Shown one piece after another: positions 37,187 through 46,812 of a DNA stretch of 64,000 nt. Below the pieces are notes generated by a model. The model did not search any database. It was not told the DNA's origin and saw only the letters and a list, made by a program, of their open reading frames with translations. Source of the DNA: Geminocystis sp. NIES-3708. GTDB taxonomy: Bacteria > Cyanobacteriota > Cyanobacteriia > Cyanobacteriales > Cyanobacteriaceae. The DNA is taken from assembly GCF_001548095.1 (NCBI RefSeq), contig NZ_AP014815.1, forward strand, positions 62,001 through 126,000, written 5' to 3'. A program made the translations under genes and the position numbers. The first letter of the stretch is position 1; every line of letters begins with the position of its first letter.

Positions 37187-39748
37187 TTAATTGACTTGAA
37201 AACGAGAAGCAGATTGCTGCATTTCTGTAGCTACTTTCACTAATTCCTGTAATGACTGAGATACGTAATTAGATTCTTCTGCGGTTTCTTTTGTTACCAC
37301 TGCAACTTCCTGCATTTTATCATTGACTTTTTGAGAAATTAATTTTTGATTAACTGTACTTTGTGAGATAGACTCTAATAATGAATCAATCTCATTGCTT
37401 ATTTGAGCTAGTTTTTGAAGAGTTTCCTTAGTATTTTTAACTAATTTTGTTCCTGTTACCACTTGAGTTGTACTTTCCTCCATCATTCTCATCATTTCGC
37501 TAGTTTCCTCTTGAATACTAACAACTAATTGCTCAATTTCTTGGGTAGAAAACGTAACTTGCTCTGCCAGTCGTCGCACTTCATCGGCTACCACTCGGAA
37601 ACCTTGTCCATTTTCTCCTGCACGTGCCGCTTCAATAGAGGCATTAAAAGCTAAAAGATTCGTTTTTTCGGAAATACTGGAAATAATACTGACAATTTTG
37701 GAAATTTCTTGAGAGGAATCAGCTAATCGCTTTGCTTTTTTTGAAGTATCAGCAACGGTATTTCTAATTTGATAAATACTGTTAACGGTTTCATCAATCA
37801 CATTCTCCCCTTCTTCAGCAGTTAACCGTGATTTTCGAGCAATTTGTGCGGCATTTTGGGCAGATTCACTTACTTTTTCGATAGATTGTGTAATTTCTTC
37901 AATAGATATTCCTACCGTTTGAATATATTGTTCTTGTTTGCTAGAATTTTGTGCAAGATGATTAACAGATTGCCCATTTGCCAACGCTGTTTCATTCACT
38001 TGATTCGCTGAAATAACAACCTGTTTGACTAATGCTTGTAAACTTCTAATGGTAGCGTTAAAGGCATCTGCAATCGAACCAACTTCACCTGATACTACTT
38101 CAGCTTGTACACTTAAATTACCCTTACTAGCTTCTTCAATATCTAATAAAAGATTAATCACATTTTTCTGCAAATTTTCCCGTTGTTGTTTCTGAAATTG
38201 TGCTTCTTTTTCCCTTTGTTGTGCAATATCTTCAATTGCTTCTGTATAACTTTCAATTCTTTCAGCCATTTCATTAAAAGTTAATGCTAATTGCCCAACT
38301 TCATCTTTTGAAGTAATTTTTGCCCTAACATTTTTATCTCCTGCACCAATTTTTTTAGCTGTTTGTTGTAATTTTTGAATTGGTTTTGTTAGCACTCTAC
38401 CAAATATAATTGCTAAAATAATAGCGATAATTAATGTGAGAATACCTACTAAAATTTGATAAGTTAAACTTTCATTTAAAAGTTGTTGTAAATCAATTTC
38501 AGAAGTACCACGCACTACAAAAGCGATTTCTTCTCCTTTAAAATTAGGTAAAGCTTTTACTGCCACTGTATGCCATTTATTCTCTAAACGCATTCTACCA
38601 ACCAAATCACCACCAATACCGACTTCTGCTTGTTTAAGTAAATCTAACTCAGGTAAAAGAATATTTGTTTTTGTTTGCTCACTACCTGGTTCTTGTAAGA
38701 TGGAAGACACAGGCTGAAACTGTCCGTTATTAAACATATAAATGGCACTATAACCACCGCCAACAGCCTCGATAGTTTTTCTTAAAAATAACGTTTTATT
38801 ATTAATAATTTCTCCCGCCATTAAAATTCCGATTACTTCTTGAGAATCAGGATTAATTACAGGCGTAAAGCTGATATTCATCAAGACATCTTGATTATCA
38901 ATTCCAAGGGGTAAAGGGGGTTTTTCTGTCGTAATTTCATTCCAAGAAATAATCGCATTAGTTTGCAAACGACGAGGAAATTTTATTATTTCTGTGACTA
39001 AATTATCCAAGAAAAATTTTTGACCAGCTCTATCTTTATTAGCATTTACAATTATCTTACTATCTAAACCAATTAAAGTAGCATATTCAATTTGTCTAGC
39101 ATTAGTTTCATTTTGTAAAATTCGTCTTATAGTATTTTTTAAATCAGGAGAAATATTACCCGTATCTTGATAACTTTTAGCCCCTTCAATGATGGCGACA
39201 TTATCACTTTGTCCTCTAAATCCTGACTCCATTTCATTAATACGAGAATTATAATTAATTACTGATACGGCTAACTCTGCTACTGCTTGATTTTCTAATT
39301 GAGATCTTCCTAAAATAATAGTGATAATTCTTCCTGCTATAACTACTCCTAAAATTGAAATTAAACTTGATATTAATAAAGCAATAAACTGTTTATAAGC
39401 AATAGGTAAATCAATTATTTTTTGTATTAATGCAATAGATTGATTTTTAATTTTATCTGTTTTTACTTCTTTAACATTATCTTGTTTTTCTACTTCCTTT
39501 ACTAAGTTTTTAATTTTAATTTCTCCCATCGCTTTTTGCGCAGTGTCAGCAAAAACTCCATCCTTATCTTCTTGAATAATCTCTTGATAAATTTTTACAG
39601 CTTCTTGATAATATTTTTCCTGCTGTAAAGCAGTAGCTAAATTTAATTTTGTAATTAAATCTGTTGGGTTTTCTGCTAAGGTAGTTTGTAAATTTTTGAT
39701 AGTTTCAGAAAACTCATTATTATTAGTTTTTATGTCTAATTGATTCAT
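37187..39748 (-). CDS. pilJ: Methyl-accepting chemotaxis-like protein PilJ
   Basis: Membrane chemoreceptor. Unusual N-terminal cytoplasmic TPR-like segment (about residues 10-75: [21 protein letters not shown]), membrane helix 1 (about 115-145), a cache-like extracytoplasmic domain, helix 2 (about 425-450), HAMP, and a signalling domain with the hairpin tip [20 protein letters not shown]. No GAF/phytochrome domain is seen, so it is not a PixJ-type photoreceptor. 853 residues. No CheR or CheB occurs in the operon. Confidence 0.9.
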   Translation of the reverse strand: MNQLDIKTNNNEFSETIKNLQTTLAENPTDLITKLNLATALQQEKYYQEAVKIYQEIIQEDKDGVFADTAQKAMGEIKIKNLVKEVEKQDNVKEVKTDKIKNQSIALIQKIIDLPIAYKQFIALLISSLISILGVVIAGRIITIILGRSQLENQAVAELAVSVINYNSRINEMESGFRGQSDNVAIIEGAKSYQDTGNISPDLKNTIRRILQNETNARQIEYATLIGLDSKIIVNANKDRAGQKFFLDNLVTEIIKFPRRLQTNAIISWNEITTEKPPLPLGIDNQDVLMNISFTPVINPDSQEVIGILMAGEIINNKTLFLRKTIEAVGGGYSAIYMFNNGQFQPVSSILQEPGSEQTKTNILLPELDLLKQAEVGIGGDLVGRMRLENKWHTVAVKALPNFKGEEIAFVVRGTSEIDLQQLLNESLTYQILVGILTLIIAIILAIIFGRVLTKPIQKLQQTAKKIGAGDKNVRAKITSKDEVGQLALTFNEMAERIESYTEAIEDIAQQREKEAQFQKQQRENLQKNVINLLLDIEEASKGNLSVQAEVVSGEVGSIADAFNATIRSLQALVKQVVISANQVNETALANGQSVNHLAQNSSKQEQYIQTVGISIEEITQSIEKVSESAQNAAQIARKSRLTAEEGENVIDETVNSIYQIRNTVADTSKKAKRLADSSQEISKIVSIISSISEKTNLLAFNASIEAARAGENGQGFRVVADEVRRLAEQVTFSTQEIEQLVVSIQEETSEMMRMMEESTTQVVTGTKLVKNTKETLQKLAQISNEIDSLLESISQSTVNQKLISQKVNDKMQEVAVVTKETAEESNYVSQSLQELVKVATEMQQSASRFQVN

Positions 39749-39866
39749 GGAAATTACTTCTCAATATAAATAAGTAGGTTAATTTTTATATGTAAACTTT
39801 TTTATGGCTAAATTTGATTTTTTTATTAATTATTTATGCTGAATTATTTCATAAATTTATAAATTT

Positions 39867-40292
39867 TTATTTTAAATAGTTTTCAATTTGGATTAAATCA
39901 ATAATAGCTATAGAATTTTTAGTATTTACACAAAAATTATTATGACTATTAATAGCATTTTGTTGGGACACATCAAAAGAATTATCTAGAACTAAATCTT
40001 TAATTTCTCCTAATTTTTTGACAACTAATCCAATATAATTTTCTTCTAATTTAGTTACTAAAATCGTTGAAGAAGAATAGCTATTATTTAACAAACGAAA
40101 ATTATATAATAGTCGTGATAAATCTAATAACCATAATAAATTACCTCTTTGACTGACAATCCCTAATAAAGACTCTTTTACCCCCGGAATTGGACAAATA
40201 TCATTGTAACTAATACTCATTACCTCTTGAACTTTATCAAGAGGAATTGCTATTTTTTGATCATTATTTAATTCCACAATAAAATAATCCAT
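39867..40292 (-). CDS. pilI: CheW-like adaptor PilI
   Basis: 141-residue single CheW domain that couples receptor PilJ to kinase PilL. Segments DYFIVELNNDQKIAIPLDKVQEVM, ICPIPGVKESLLGIVSQRGNLLWLLDLSRLL and YIGLVVKKLGEIKDL match the family. Third in the leftward operon, between pilH and pilJ. Confidence 0.88.
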   Translation of the reverse strand: MDYFIVELNNDQKIAIPLDKVQEVMSISYNDICPIPGVKESLLGIVSQRGNLLWLLDLSRLLYNFRLLNNSYSSSTILVTKLEENYIGLVVKKLGEIKDLVLDNSFDVSQQNAINSHNNFCVNTKNSIAIIDLIQIENYLK

Positions 40293-40538
40293 GTCAATAA
40301 TTGATAGTTATTTTTTGATTAATCATTACTTAAATAAATCTGAGTTTGATATAAAATTATCAATGAAAAGAGAAGATGGTAATAAAAGTTGATTAAAATA
40401 TTAATTAGTTTTTTTAATATTTATTAAACTTAATACTTTATTTTACTTTGATTTCTATAATTACTTATTAATTAAGAATTCTTACATCAAACTGAAGTAA
40501 ATAAATACTCTTTTCTTCTACAAATTATTCGCTATTCT

Positions 40539-40901
40539 TTAAAGATAATTTTTCACGGTATCAATTAACTCTGTTGGACTATAAGGTTTTGTCATATAAG
40601 CAGTTCCACCTTGTCTTAATGCCCAAAATTTATCGAAATCTTCATCTTTAGTAGTTAGAAAAATAATTGGCACAGTTTTATAATTCATTTCCTTGCGAAT
40701 ATAACGACAAACATCTAAACCACTCATGTCAGGCATGACAATATCCATTAAAATTAGATCAGGTTGTTCATGATTATTTAACCATTCCAATGCCGATTCT
40801 CCATTATCAACCAAATTTACCTCTACTCCGATAGTTTGTAATAACCCATTAACAAGACGTTGTTGAGATTTAGAATCATCGACTACTAATACTTTTTTCA
40901 T
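40539..40901 (-). CDS. pilH: CheY-like response regulator PilH
   Basis: Single 120-residue receiver: acidic pair in VLVVDDSKSQ, phospho-Asp in LILMDIVMPDMSG, Thr in IFLTTKDED and Lys in AYMTKPYSP. Ribosome site AAGAGG about 10 nt upstream. No output domain. It begins 15 bp after pilG and ends 246 bp before pilI; that gap holds nothing recognisable. Confidence 0.92.
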   Translation of the reverse strand: MKKVLVVDDSKSQQRLVNGLLQTIGVEVNLVDNGESALEWLNNHEQPDLILMDIVMPDMSGLDVCRYIRKEMNYKTVPIIFLTTKDEDFDKFWALRQGGTAYMTKPYSPTELIDTVKNYL

Positions 40902-40916
40902 CGTAAAAATTACCTC

Positions 40917-42053
40917 TTAATTATTTTTTTGTAAGTTATTATGAACAGATTGAACTAATTCTTGGGGGTTAAAAGGTTTACAAATATAACCCACTGCACC
41001 AATCATTTTCGCCTTAACTCGATCCATTACTCCATCTCTACCCGTTAACATTAGAATAGGAATATCTTTTAACAACACTGATTGACGCATCATATAAGCC
41101 AGTTTATAACCGTCAATTTCTGGCATATTAATATCCATTAAAATTAAGTCTGGTTTTTGCCTTACAAATGTACTCATTGCCTTGGCAGGTTCGGTAATAC
41201 TAATGACTTCAAATCCTCCTGTTAGTAAAGTCATTTTGACTATACGTTGAATAGTTTGGCTATCGTCAATACAAGCGATTATAGGTTTATCAACATCAAC
41301 AATATTTTCTTTTTGGTAAGGTTTAACAGTTAAAAAATTAAAACTAATTAGAGGTTGAAAAAATAGTCCTAATTCCAAGATAGATTTACTAGAATAACTA
41401 CCAATTTCGTATAAATTACAATTATCATCAAGATAAGGTTTTAATGATTGAATTTGATCAACTTTATCTAAATCATCAGAAAAATAAGCCTTAATCGATT
41501 CCCAGTCTTTAATTTCTAACCTTGATAAAGGAGAATTTATTTCACTTCTCATTCGTACCCAAGAACGAATATTATTTTTAATGGGATTGACTAAAGATTT
41601 TAAACCAAGATTTAAGATTAAAGGATTTAAACCAACTATATTTTCAAAAGTGACTTTGGCACGAGATAAAGTTAAACAATGAATAATGGCTTCTTGAGTA
41701 GTATAAGAAAGAATTTCTCTAACTTTTTGAGAATCTAAACGATTATTTTGCCATTGATTGTAAATGAATTGATAATCATCTTCTAAATCTTGAGGAATAT
41801 AAAAATCATGATGAGAAAAACACTGAGACAAAATATACATTAATCTTTCTCTTTTTCCCGATATACTGGTGGCAAAATGAATTTTTCCTATTCCTAAATA
41901 AATAATCCAACTTACTGATGAATCTTTAGAATCTTGAATGATTAATTTTCCCGATATTTTCTTTGCTAATAAATTTTGTAAAATCTTATAAGGAATGGCA
42001 ACTATTTCTTTATCAGATTTAATTAGCTTATTTTTAACCATAGTAGTAGTCAT
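40917..42053 (-). CDS. pilG: PatA-type response regulator PilG
   Basis: N-terminal PatA/DUF4388 domain (about residues 15-120: LQNLLAKKISGKLIIQD...WIIYLGIGKIHFAT) and a C-terminal receiver (IIACIDDSQTIQRIV, LILMDINMPEIDG, LMLTGRDGV, YICKPFNP). 378 residues. This arrangement marks the cyanobacterial pilus/phototaxis operons. First gene of leftward pilG-H-I-J-L; ATG at 42053, with a second ATG four codons in. Confidence 0.9.
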   Translation of the reverse strand: MTTTMVKNKLIKSDKEIVAIPYKILQNLLAKKISGKLIIQDSKDSSVSWIIYLGIGKIHFATSISGKRERLMYILSQCFSHHDFYIPQDLEDDYQFIYNQWQNNRLDSQKVREILSYTTQEAIIHCLTLSRAKVTFENIVGLNPLILNLGLKSLVNPIKNNIRSWVRMRSEINSPLSRLEIKDWESIKAYFSDDLDKVDQIQSLKPYLDDNCNLYEIGSYSSKSILELGLFFQPLISFNFLTVKPYQKENIVDVDKPIIACIDDSQTIQRIVKMTLLTGGFEVISITEPAKAMSTFVRQKPDLILMDINMPEIDGYKLAYMMRQSVLLKDIPILMLTGRDGVMDRVKAKMIGAVGYICKPFNPQELVQSVHNNLQKNN

Positions 42054-42711
42054 AATTTACTTGTTAATTTTTTGAAAATTTATCAATATCACTACAACAT
42101 TAATCTTGAGAAAAATTTACCACTAATATGATTTTATTGTAACTTTTAACCTTTTCTTAATCAATATCACAATTAAGATAAATAATCCTCATATTTAAAC
42201 ATAACAGAATATTCAATTTTAAAATCAATAACGTGTTGTAGAATACATAAATAAATTTTTAACTATCAAGTAACAATAACAAGAAAAAAATTATTTTATA
42301 AATCATTTTACTTAAGTAAAAATACATAAAATATCTAAAGATTGCTCAAAAAGTGCTTTTGTGAGAGCAGAATATAGAAGTTAGGGAAAATTATTATAGA
42401 TAAAGATTTTCATCTTTAGTATTTTAATTAAATGCAAAAATAATTTGTTTACAAAATCGAATTAAAAATATGGAGTTATTGAATAAAAGTAAAAATAGCC
42501 AAAATCTAGCACTTTTTTAAAAAGATAGTATCTTTACACTGTTTATTTAAAAATACTTTTTTATAGATAGAAAAATAAAAAGACAAGTAGAAAAAAGATT
42601 TCTCTATCTTGTCTTAAGAAAATTTAAAGGTAAAATAACTAACGTTGATGATTATTTATACAGCTCAAAACATAACTATCTTAAGCTATAAAATAAATCA
42701 TTTAAAAGTAT
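42054..42711. other. Intergenic region between rbp and pilG (658 bp)
   Basis: No gene is seen; very AT-rich. It should hold the pilG promoter (not resolvable). It contains a hairpin TGCTC-A-AAAAG-TG-CTTTT-GTGA-GAGCA (42343-42369) and the rbp terminator at 42571-42615. Confidence 0.5.
42571..42615 (-). terminator. Intrinsic terminator of rbp
   Basis: AAGACAAG (complement of 42608-42615) pairs with CTTGTCTT (complement of 42580-42587), with further pairing inside and a T-rich exit reading leftward; about 100 bp after the rbp stop. Confidence 0.75.
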
Positions 42712-42999
42712 TTAGTTACGAAAATTTCTTCTCGGATTATCTCCGCCATTACCTTCTTCACGGGGTTTAGCTTTATTGACTTTCATCTGTCTTCCCATCC
42801 ATTGGGCACCGTCTAAAGTTTCAATAGCTTTATCTTCTTCACTATCATTAGACATTTCTACAAAACCAAAACCACGCATTCTTTTTGTTTCACGATCAAC
42901 AGGTAGATATACACGCTTCACTTGACCGTAATCAGCAAAAACTGCTTGTAAATCTTCTTCTGTGACATCGTAAGATAAATTCCCTACATATATGGACAT
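42712..42999 (-). CDS. rbp: RRM RNA-binding protein (Rbp family)
   Basis: 95 residues: one RNA recognition motif with RNP2 IYVGNL (residues 3-8) and RNP1 RGFGFVEM (about 42-49), followed by a short Gly/Arg/Asn-rich tail (GNGGDNPRRNFRN). Cyanobacterial Rbp proteins bind mRNAs, are often cold-induced and some target thylakoid mRNAs (family knowledge). Monocistronic, with its own terminator 100 bp downstream. Confidence 0.94.
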   Translation of the reverse strand: MSIYVGNLSYDVTEEDLQAVFADYGQVKRVYLPVDRETKRMRGFGFVEMSNDSEEDKAIETLDGAQWMGRQMKVNKAKPREEGNGGDNPRRNFRN

Positions 43000-43164
43000 A
43001 AATTTGCTCCAAAATCTTAATTTACACTGAGATAATTGAGACGACGGACATGAATCTTTCCATACTGCACTAGGAATAACCTTTTTAGACTGGAATCAAA
43101 CACTGTTACCGAACTAAACCTCAAATTAACACTATTTTAAATTTATCATATTAACTGAGAATGA

Positions 43165-44937
43165 TTAATATTTTCGCTCTTTTGGTTCAAACATAGTGAT
43201 CACAACAGGCATATAATTAACTTCAATGTTATCTGCACCATAGGAAGCAAGAGTATGTTGTAGAAAGTTATGATCATCTCTGGATGGATAATCTTCTCGT
43301 GAATGAGCACCTCTACTTTCTTGACGTTGTAAGGCAGAAGTTAAAATTATTTCTCCTACCATCATAATATTCTGTAATTCTAAGGCTTCGATTAATTCAG
43401 TATTCCAATCTTTATCTTTATCATCAAGGAAAATTTGACTATACTTAGCCTTTAGTTGTTGAATTTGTGCGATGCCTTCAATCATCACTTCCTCTGTACG
43501 AAATACTCCACAATGCTCTGTCATAGTATCTTGAAATTTTTGTCTTAAGCTATTAATTCTCAAATTCCCTTCTTGTGAAATTAAATTATTTATCCGTTTT
43601 TCTGCTTGTTGTAAGTATTTTTGTTCATCAACATTAGGCATTTTACGATCTACAACATAATTGGCGATCGCCCGTCCAACTCTTCTACCATAAACCACGC
43701 ATTCTAAGAGAGAATTACTACCAAGACGATTTCCCCCATGCACAGAAACACAAGCACATTCACCCGCCGCAAAAAAACCGTCCGTTAATTGAGTGGCATT
43801 TTGACGCACTCTACCATCAGTATTAACAGGAATACCCCCCATACAATAATGAGCAGTAGGGCGTACAGGCATAGGTTGATAAACCGCATCAACTCCTACT
43901 AAACGATAGGCTTCTTCCCAACAAAAAGGCACACGACTCATAATTTTTTCCTTCCCCATGTGAGTCAAATCTAAATGTACATACGCACCACCAGCACTAC
44001 CATCGGCATGAATGCCTCTTCCAGCTCGAATTTCTAACACAATGGCACGGGAAGTAATATCACGGGGTGCTAATTCCATTTGATTCGGGGCGTAACGTTG
44101 CATAAAACGCTCACCATCACTATTACGTAAATAAGCACCTTCTCCTCTAACAGCTTCGGAAATTAAGACACCCACAGGAAATAAGCCTGTCGGATGAAAC
44201 TGTACAAATTCCATATCTTCTAAGGGTAAACCAGCCGCCGCACACATCCCTAAACCATCACCAGTAGAAGCATAATCGTTAGAAGTGGTATTGAAAACCC
44301 GACCATAACCCCCCGTAGCAAACATCACAGCCTTAGCTTTAACCACCTCTAAACGCCCGTCACTGATATTAAACATAACCACCCCTTTCGCTTCTTTTAT
44401 CACATTTTCTCCTAAATTTAAGGGAGATTCAGGGAGATCATTTTCTTCAAGAATTAACTGCAAAACGTACCATTCTTCATAAATTTTCACTCGGTTTCGC
44501 CGTAAATTGTTGAATAACTCATGTAGCATAGCATGACCAGTTTTATCTGCCGCATAACAAGTACGTTTATGGGAATGCCCACCAAATGCCCGTTGAGCGA
44601 TTCTACCATCTTCCAAACGAGAAAATAATACTCCTAAATGCTCTAATTCGATGATAACTTCGGGAGCTTCTTTGGTTAAATATTCTACCGCATCTTGATC
44701 AGCTAAATAGTCTGAACCCTTTACAGTATCAAAGGCGTGAGCTTTCCAATCATCTTCAGGATCAACATTCTGTAAACTAGCCGCAATACCACCTTGTGCC
44801 GCTACCGAATGTGAGCGAATGGGATGAGTTTTTGCCACTAATCCGACATCTAAAGTACTATTTTGTTTTTTTATTTCAAGGGCTGCACGGCATCCAGCTA
44901 AACCACCACCGATGATGATCACATCATGTTCTAACAT
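43165..44937 (-). CDS. sdhA: Succinate dehydrogenase / fumarate reductase flavoprotein subunit
   Basis: Oxidises succinate and passes electrons to SdhB and quinone. FAD-binding DVIIIGGGLAGCRAAL at the N-terminus; the His for covalent FAD in RSHSVAAQGGIAAS; substrate residues in HPTGLFPVGVLISEAVRGEGA, the RPTAHYCMGGI segment and HGGNRLGSNSLLEC. 590 residues from the ATG at 44937; a TTG two codons upstream is less likely. sdhB is not adjacent, as often in cyanobacteria. Contains one HIP1 octamer. Confidence 0.94.
   Translation of the reverse strand: MLEHDVIIIGGGLAGCRAALEIKKQNSTLDVGLVAKTHPIRSHSVAAQGGIAASLQNVDPEDDWKAHAFDTVKGSDYLADQDAVEYLTKEAPEVIIELEHLGVLFSRLEDGRIAQRAFGGHSHKRTCYAADKTGHAMLHELFNNLRRNRVKIYEEWYVLQLILEENDLPESPLNLGENVIKEAKGVVMFNISDGRLEVVKAKAVMFATGGYGRVFNTTSNDYASTGDGLGMCAAAGLPLEDMEFVQFHPTGLFPVGVLISEAVRGEGAYLRNSDGERFMQRYAPNQMELAPRDITSRAIVLEIRAGRGIHADGSAGGAYVHLDLTHMGKEKIMSRVPFCWEEAYRLVGVDAVYQPMPVRPTAHYCMGGIPVNTDGRVRQNATQLTDGFFAAGECACVSVHGGNRLGSNSLLECVVYGRRVGRAIANYVVDRKMPNVDEQKYLQQAEKRINNLISQEGNLRINSLRQKFQDTMTEHCGVFRTEEVMIEGIAQIQQLKAKYSQIFLDDKDKDWNTELIEALELQNIMMVGEIILTSALQRQESRGAHSREDYPSRDDHNFLQHTLASYGADNIEVNYMPVVITMFEPKERKY
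43664..43671. repeat. HIP1 octamer
   Basis: GCGATCGC inside sdhA; the last one before a gap of about 20 kb. Confidence 0.9.
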
Positions 44938-45067
44938 TGGCAATCCTAGGTAAATATTAATCTAATTTTCTATCTCTATCCTGTTACAATTAGCAAAGAA
45001 TAAGTACACTTTCCTCACAATTCTTAAAATAGAATTTTTATTTCGAGTCCATTATTTATTATTTATT

Positions 45068-45562
45068 ATGAATACTGCTAATTTATCTCCTCAAGAATTA
45101 AAAAAAAATACTCAGAAAATTAAATTATTAGTTTTTCCTATTGCTAATCTTAACGTTGCTTTACACATTGATAATGTCCAAAAAATTGTTAATTACTCGA
45201 CTATTTTTAGTAGTGGTTTAAATCATTTTGGTTTAGTCAATTTAGGAGACGAAGAAATAATTGTTATTGATTTACATAAAAAACTATTTAATAAATCTGA
45301 AATTTTGCAAGAAGAGGATAAAAAATATTTATTATTGGCTTTAAACAGTGCGGGTGAAACATTCGGAATCTTAATAAAAAATGCGCCAGAATTATATGAT
45401 ATTCCTTTGAACACAGTCCGCATTTTACCACCTTCTTATCGCCGTGCTGATACTTTAAAAATTGCTTCCCATGTCACAGTGATTGAGACAGAAAATACGG
45501 AAAATGAGGAACAAAAAACCATTTTCATTTTAGATCCTGATGAGTTAATTGCCCCTGTTTAA
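45068..45562 (+). CDS. Solo CheW-domain protein
   Basis: 164 residues with a CheW fold: KLLVFPIANLNVALHIDNVQKIV, LVNLGDEEIIVIDLHKKL and FGILIKNAPELYDIPL. Not adjacent to a kinase or receptor, but 3 kb from the pilG-L operon. It could be an extra adaptor for PilL/PilJ (inference). The start is abutted by ATTATTT repeats rather than a Shine-Dalgarno. It converges on the frameshifted lipase remnant, 3 bp apart. Confidence 0.8.
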   Translation: MNTANLSPQELKKNTQKIKLLVFPIANLNVALHIDNVQKIVNYSTIFSSGLNHFGLVNLGDEEIIVIDLHKKLFNKSEILQEEDKKYLLLALNSAGETFGILIKNAPELYDIPLNTVRILPPSYRRADTLKIASHVTVIETENTENEEQKTIFILDPDELIAPV

Positions 45563-45565
45563 AAA

Positions 45566-46708
45566 TTAAACTATTGCTTCAAATGCAACTCCTTCTAATT
45601 GGAATTGAGGAGAATTTGCAAGAATATTATTTTTTTCCTCTTCTCCTACAAATATATAAGTTCCCGGTTGTTGAGTATTTTGCAGACGATAAATATCAAT
45701 ACCTCGATTAGCATTACCATCTAAAGCATAAAAAGCAATTCCTTCTTCTTTGAAGTTAGGATAATTTTCACGGATGTTTTGACTTTCTGCTTCTCCGACA
45801 TAAAGATAAGCACCTAACTCATTTTGAAAACGATTAAACTGAATTAAATTATCATTAGGCTCTATTGCTACTTTAAAAGCAACTCCTTCTTCTTTAAAAT
45901 TAGGATAGTTTTGGTTAATAGTTTGTCTTTCTTTGTCACCAGCCCAAATATAAATACCATGAAAATCGCTATTTTGAAAACGATAGAAAGGACTATTTAA
46001 TAAAGCATCAACATTATCTGAAGCATTGACAATCTTAAGAGTATAATTAGTTGTAACATCTGGTTGATTATCTATGGTAGGATCATAAACATTTAATGTT
46101 ACTTCATATTCATCTTGAATTTCAGAGTTAGGATTTGCACCAATCAAGAATAAAGCATTATCCCGAACTTCAAAACGCTCTTTATCTTTCCCTGTTAAAG
46201 ATATTTCATTTACACCTAAATCATCATCCTCGATAACAATCTCAGCTAACTGTATGCCATCCCTTACCAGTATATTATTATTAAGTTCAGTAATTGCATT
46301 AGCTAAAAAAACCGCAGTAGGAGAAGTGTTAAAAGCGATAATAGTGTCATTTAACAGTTGTTTGACGATCAATGAACCATTACTATAATCACCTTCGAGG
46401 ATAATATTTGCATCCGTTTCGCCGTCATTATTGACATCAATTTGTAAAGTATTTTCGTTGAAGGTTAGCTGTTGAGACGTAAACTGGGTATTTTTGACTA
46501 AGATAACATCATCAGAATGAAACTGACTTAAAGAATCTCCGTTTAACTGGGTTAAATTACCTTGAATAATATTAGCACTATCCGAAGTTAGTTCATATAC
46601 ATCAGGAACACTGCTACCCTGAAAAGTATTATCGTCTTCATTATCTTTAAATAAAGTGCCAATATCAGCTCCCGCAGGTAACACCAGATTTTCTTCTGGA
46701 ATTACCAC
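45566..46708 (-). pseudogene. 3' fragment of the frameshifted lipase/Calx-beta gene
   Basis: Open frame of 380 codons from a GTG, but coding similarity clearly continues upstream of it in the same frame (FSGTPKAINLDNITIKVTA...) to the 5-bp duplication, so this is the tail of the 46813-48834 gene rather than a separate gene. It contains a cadherin-like segment (about residues 150-225) and three copies of a 45-residue C-terminal repeat (RFQN..G.YI..GE.E...I..NYPNFKEEG.AF) of DUF5648-like type. No signal peptide of its own. Confidence 0.75.
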
Positions 46709-46812
46709 ATTTAAAGGAATTTCAAGACTAGCAGATTCCCCTGCTTCATCGGTGGCAGTAACTTTAATCGTTATATTATCAAGATTAATCGCTTTAGGAG
46801 TGCCACTAAAAC

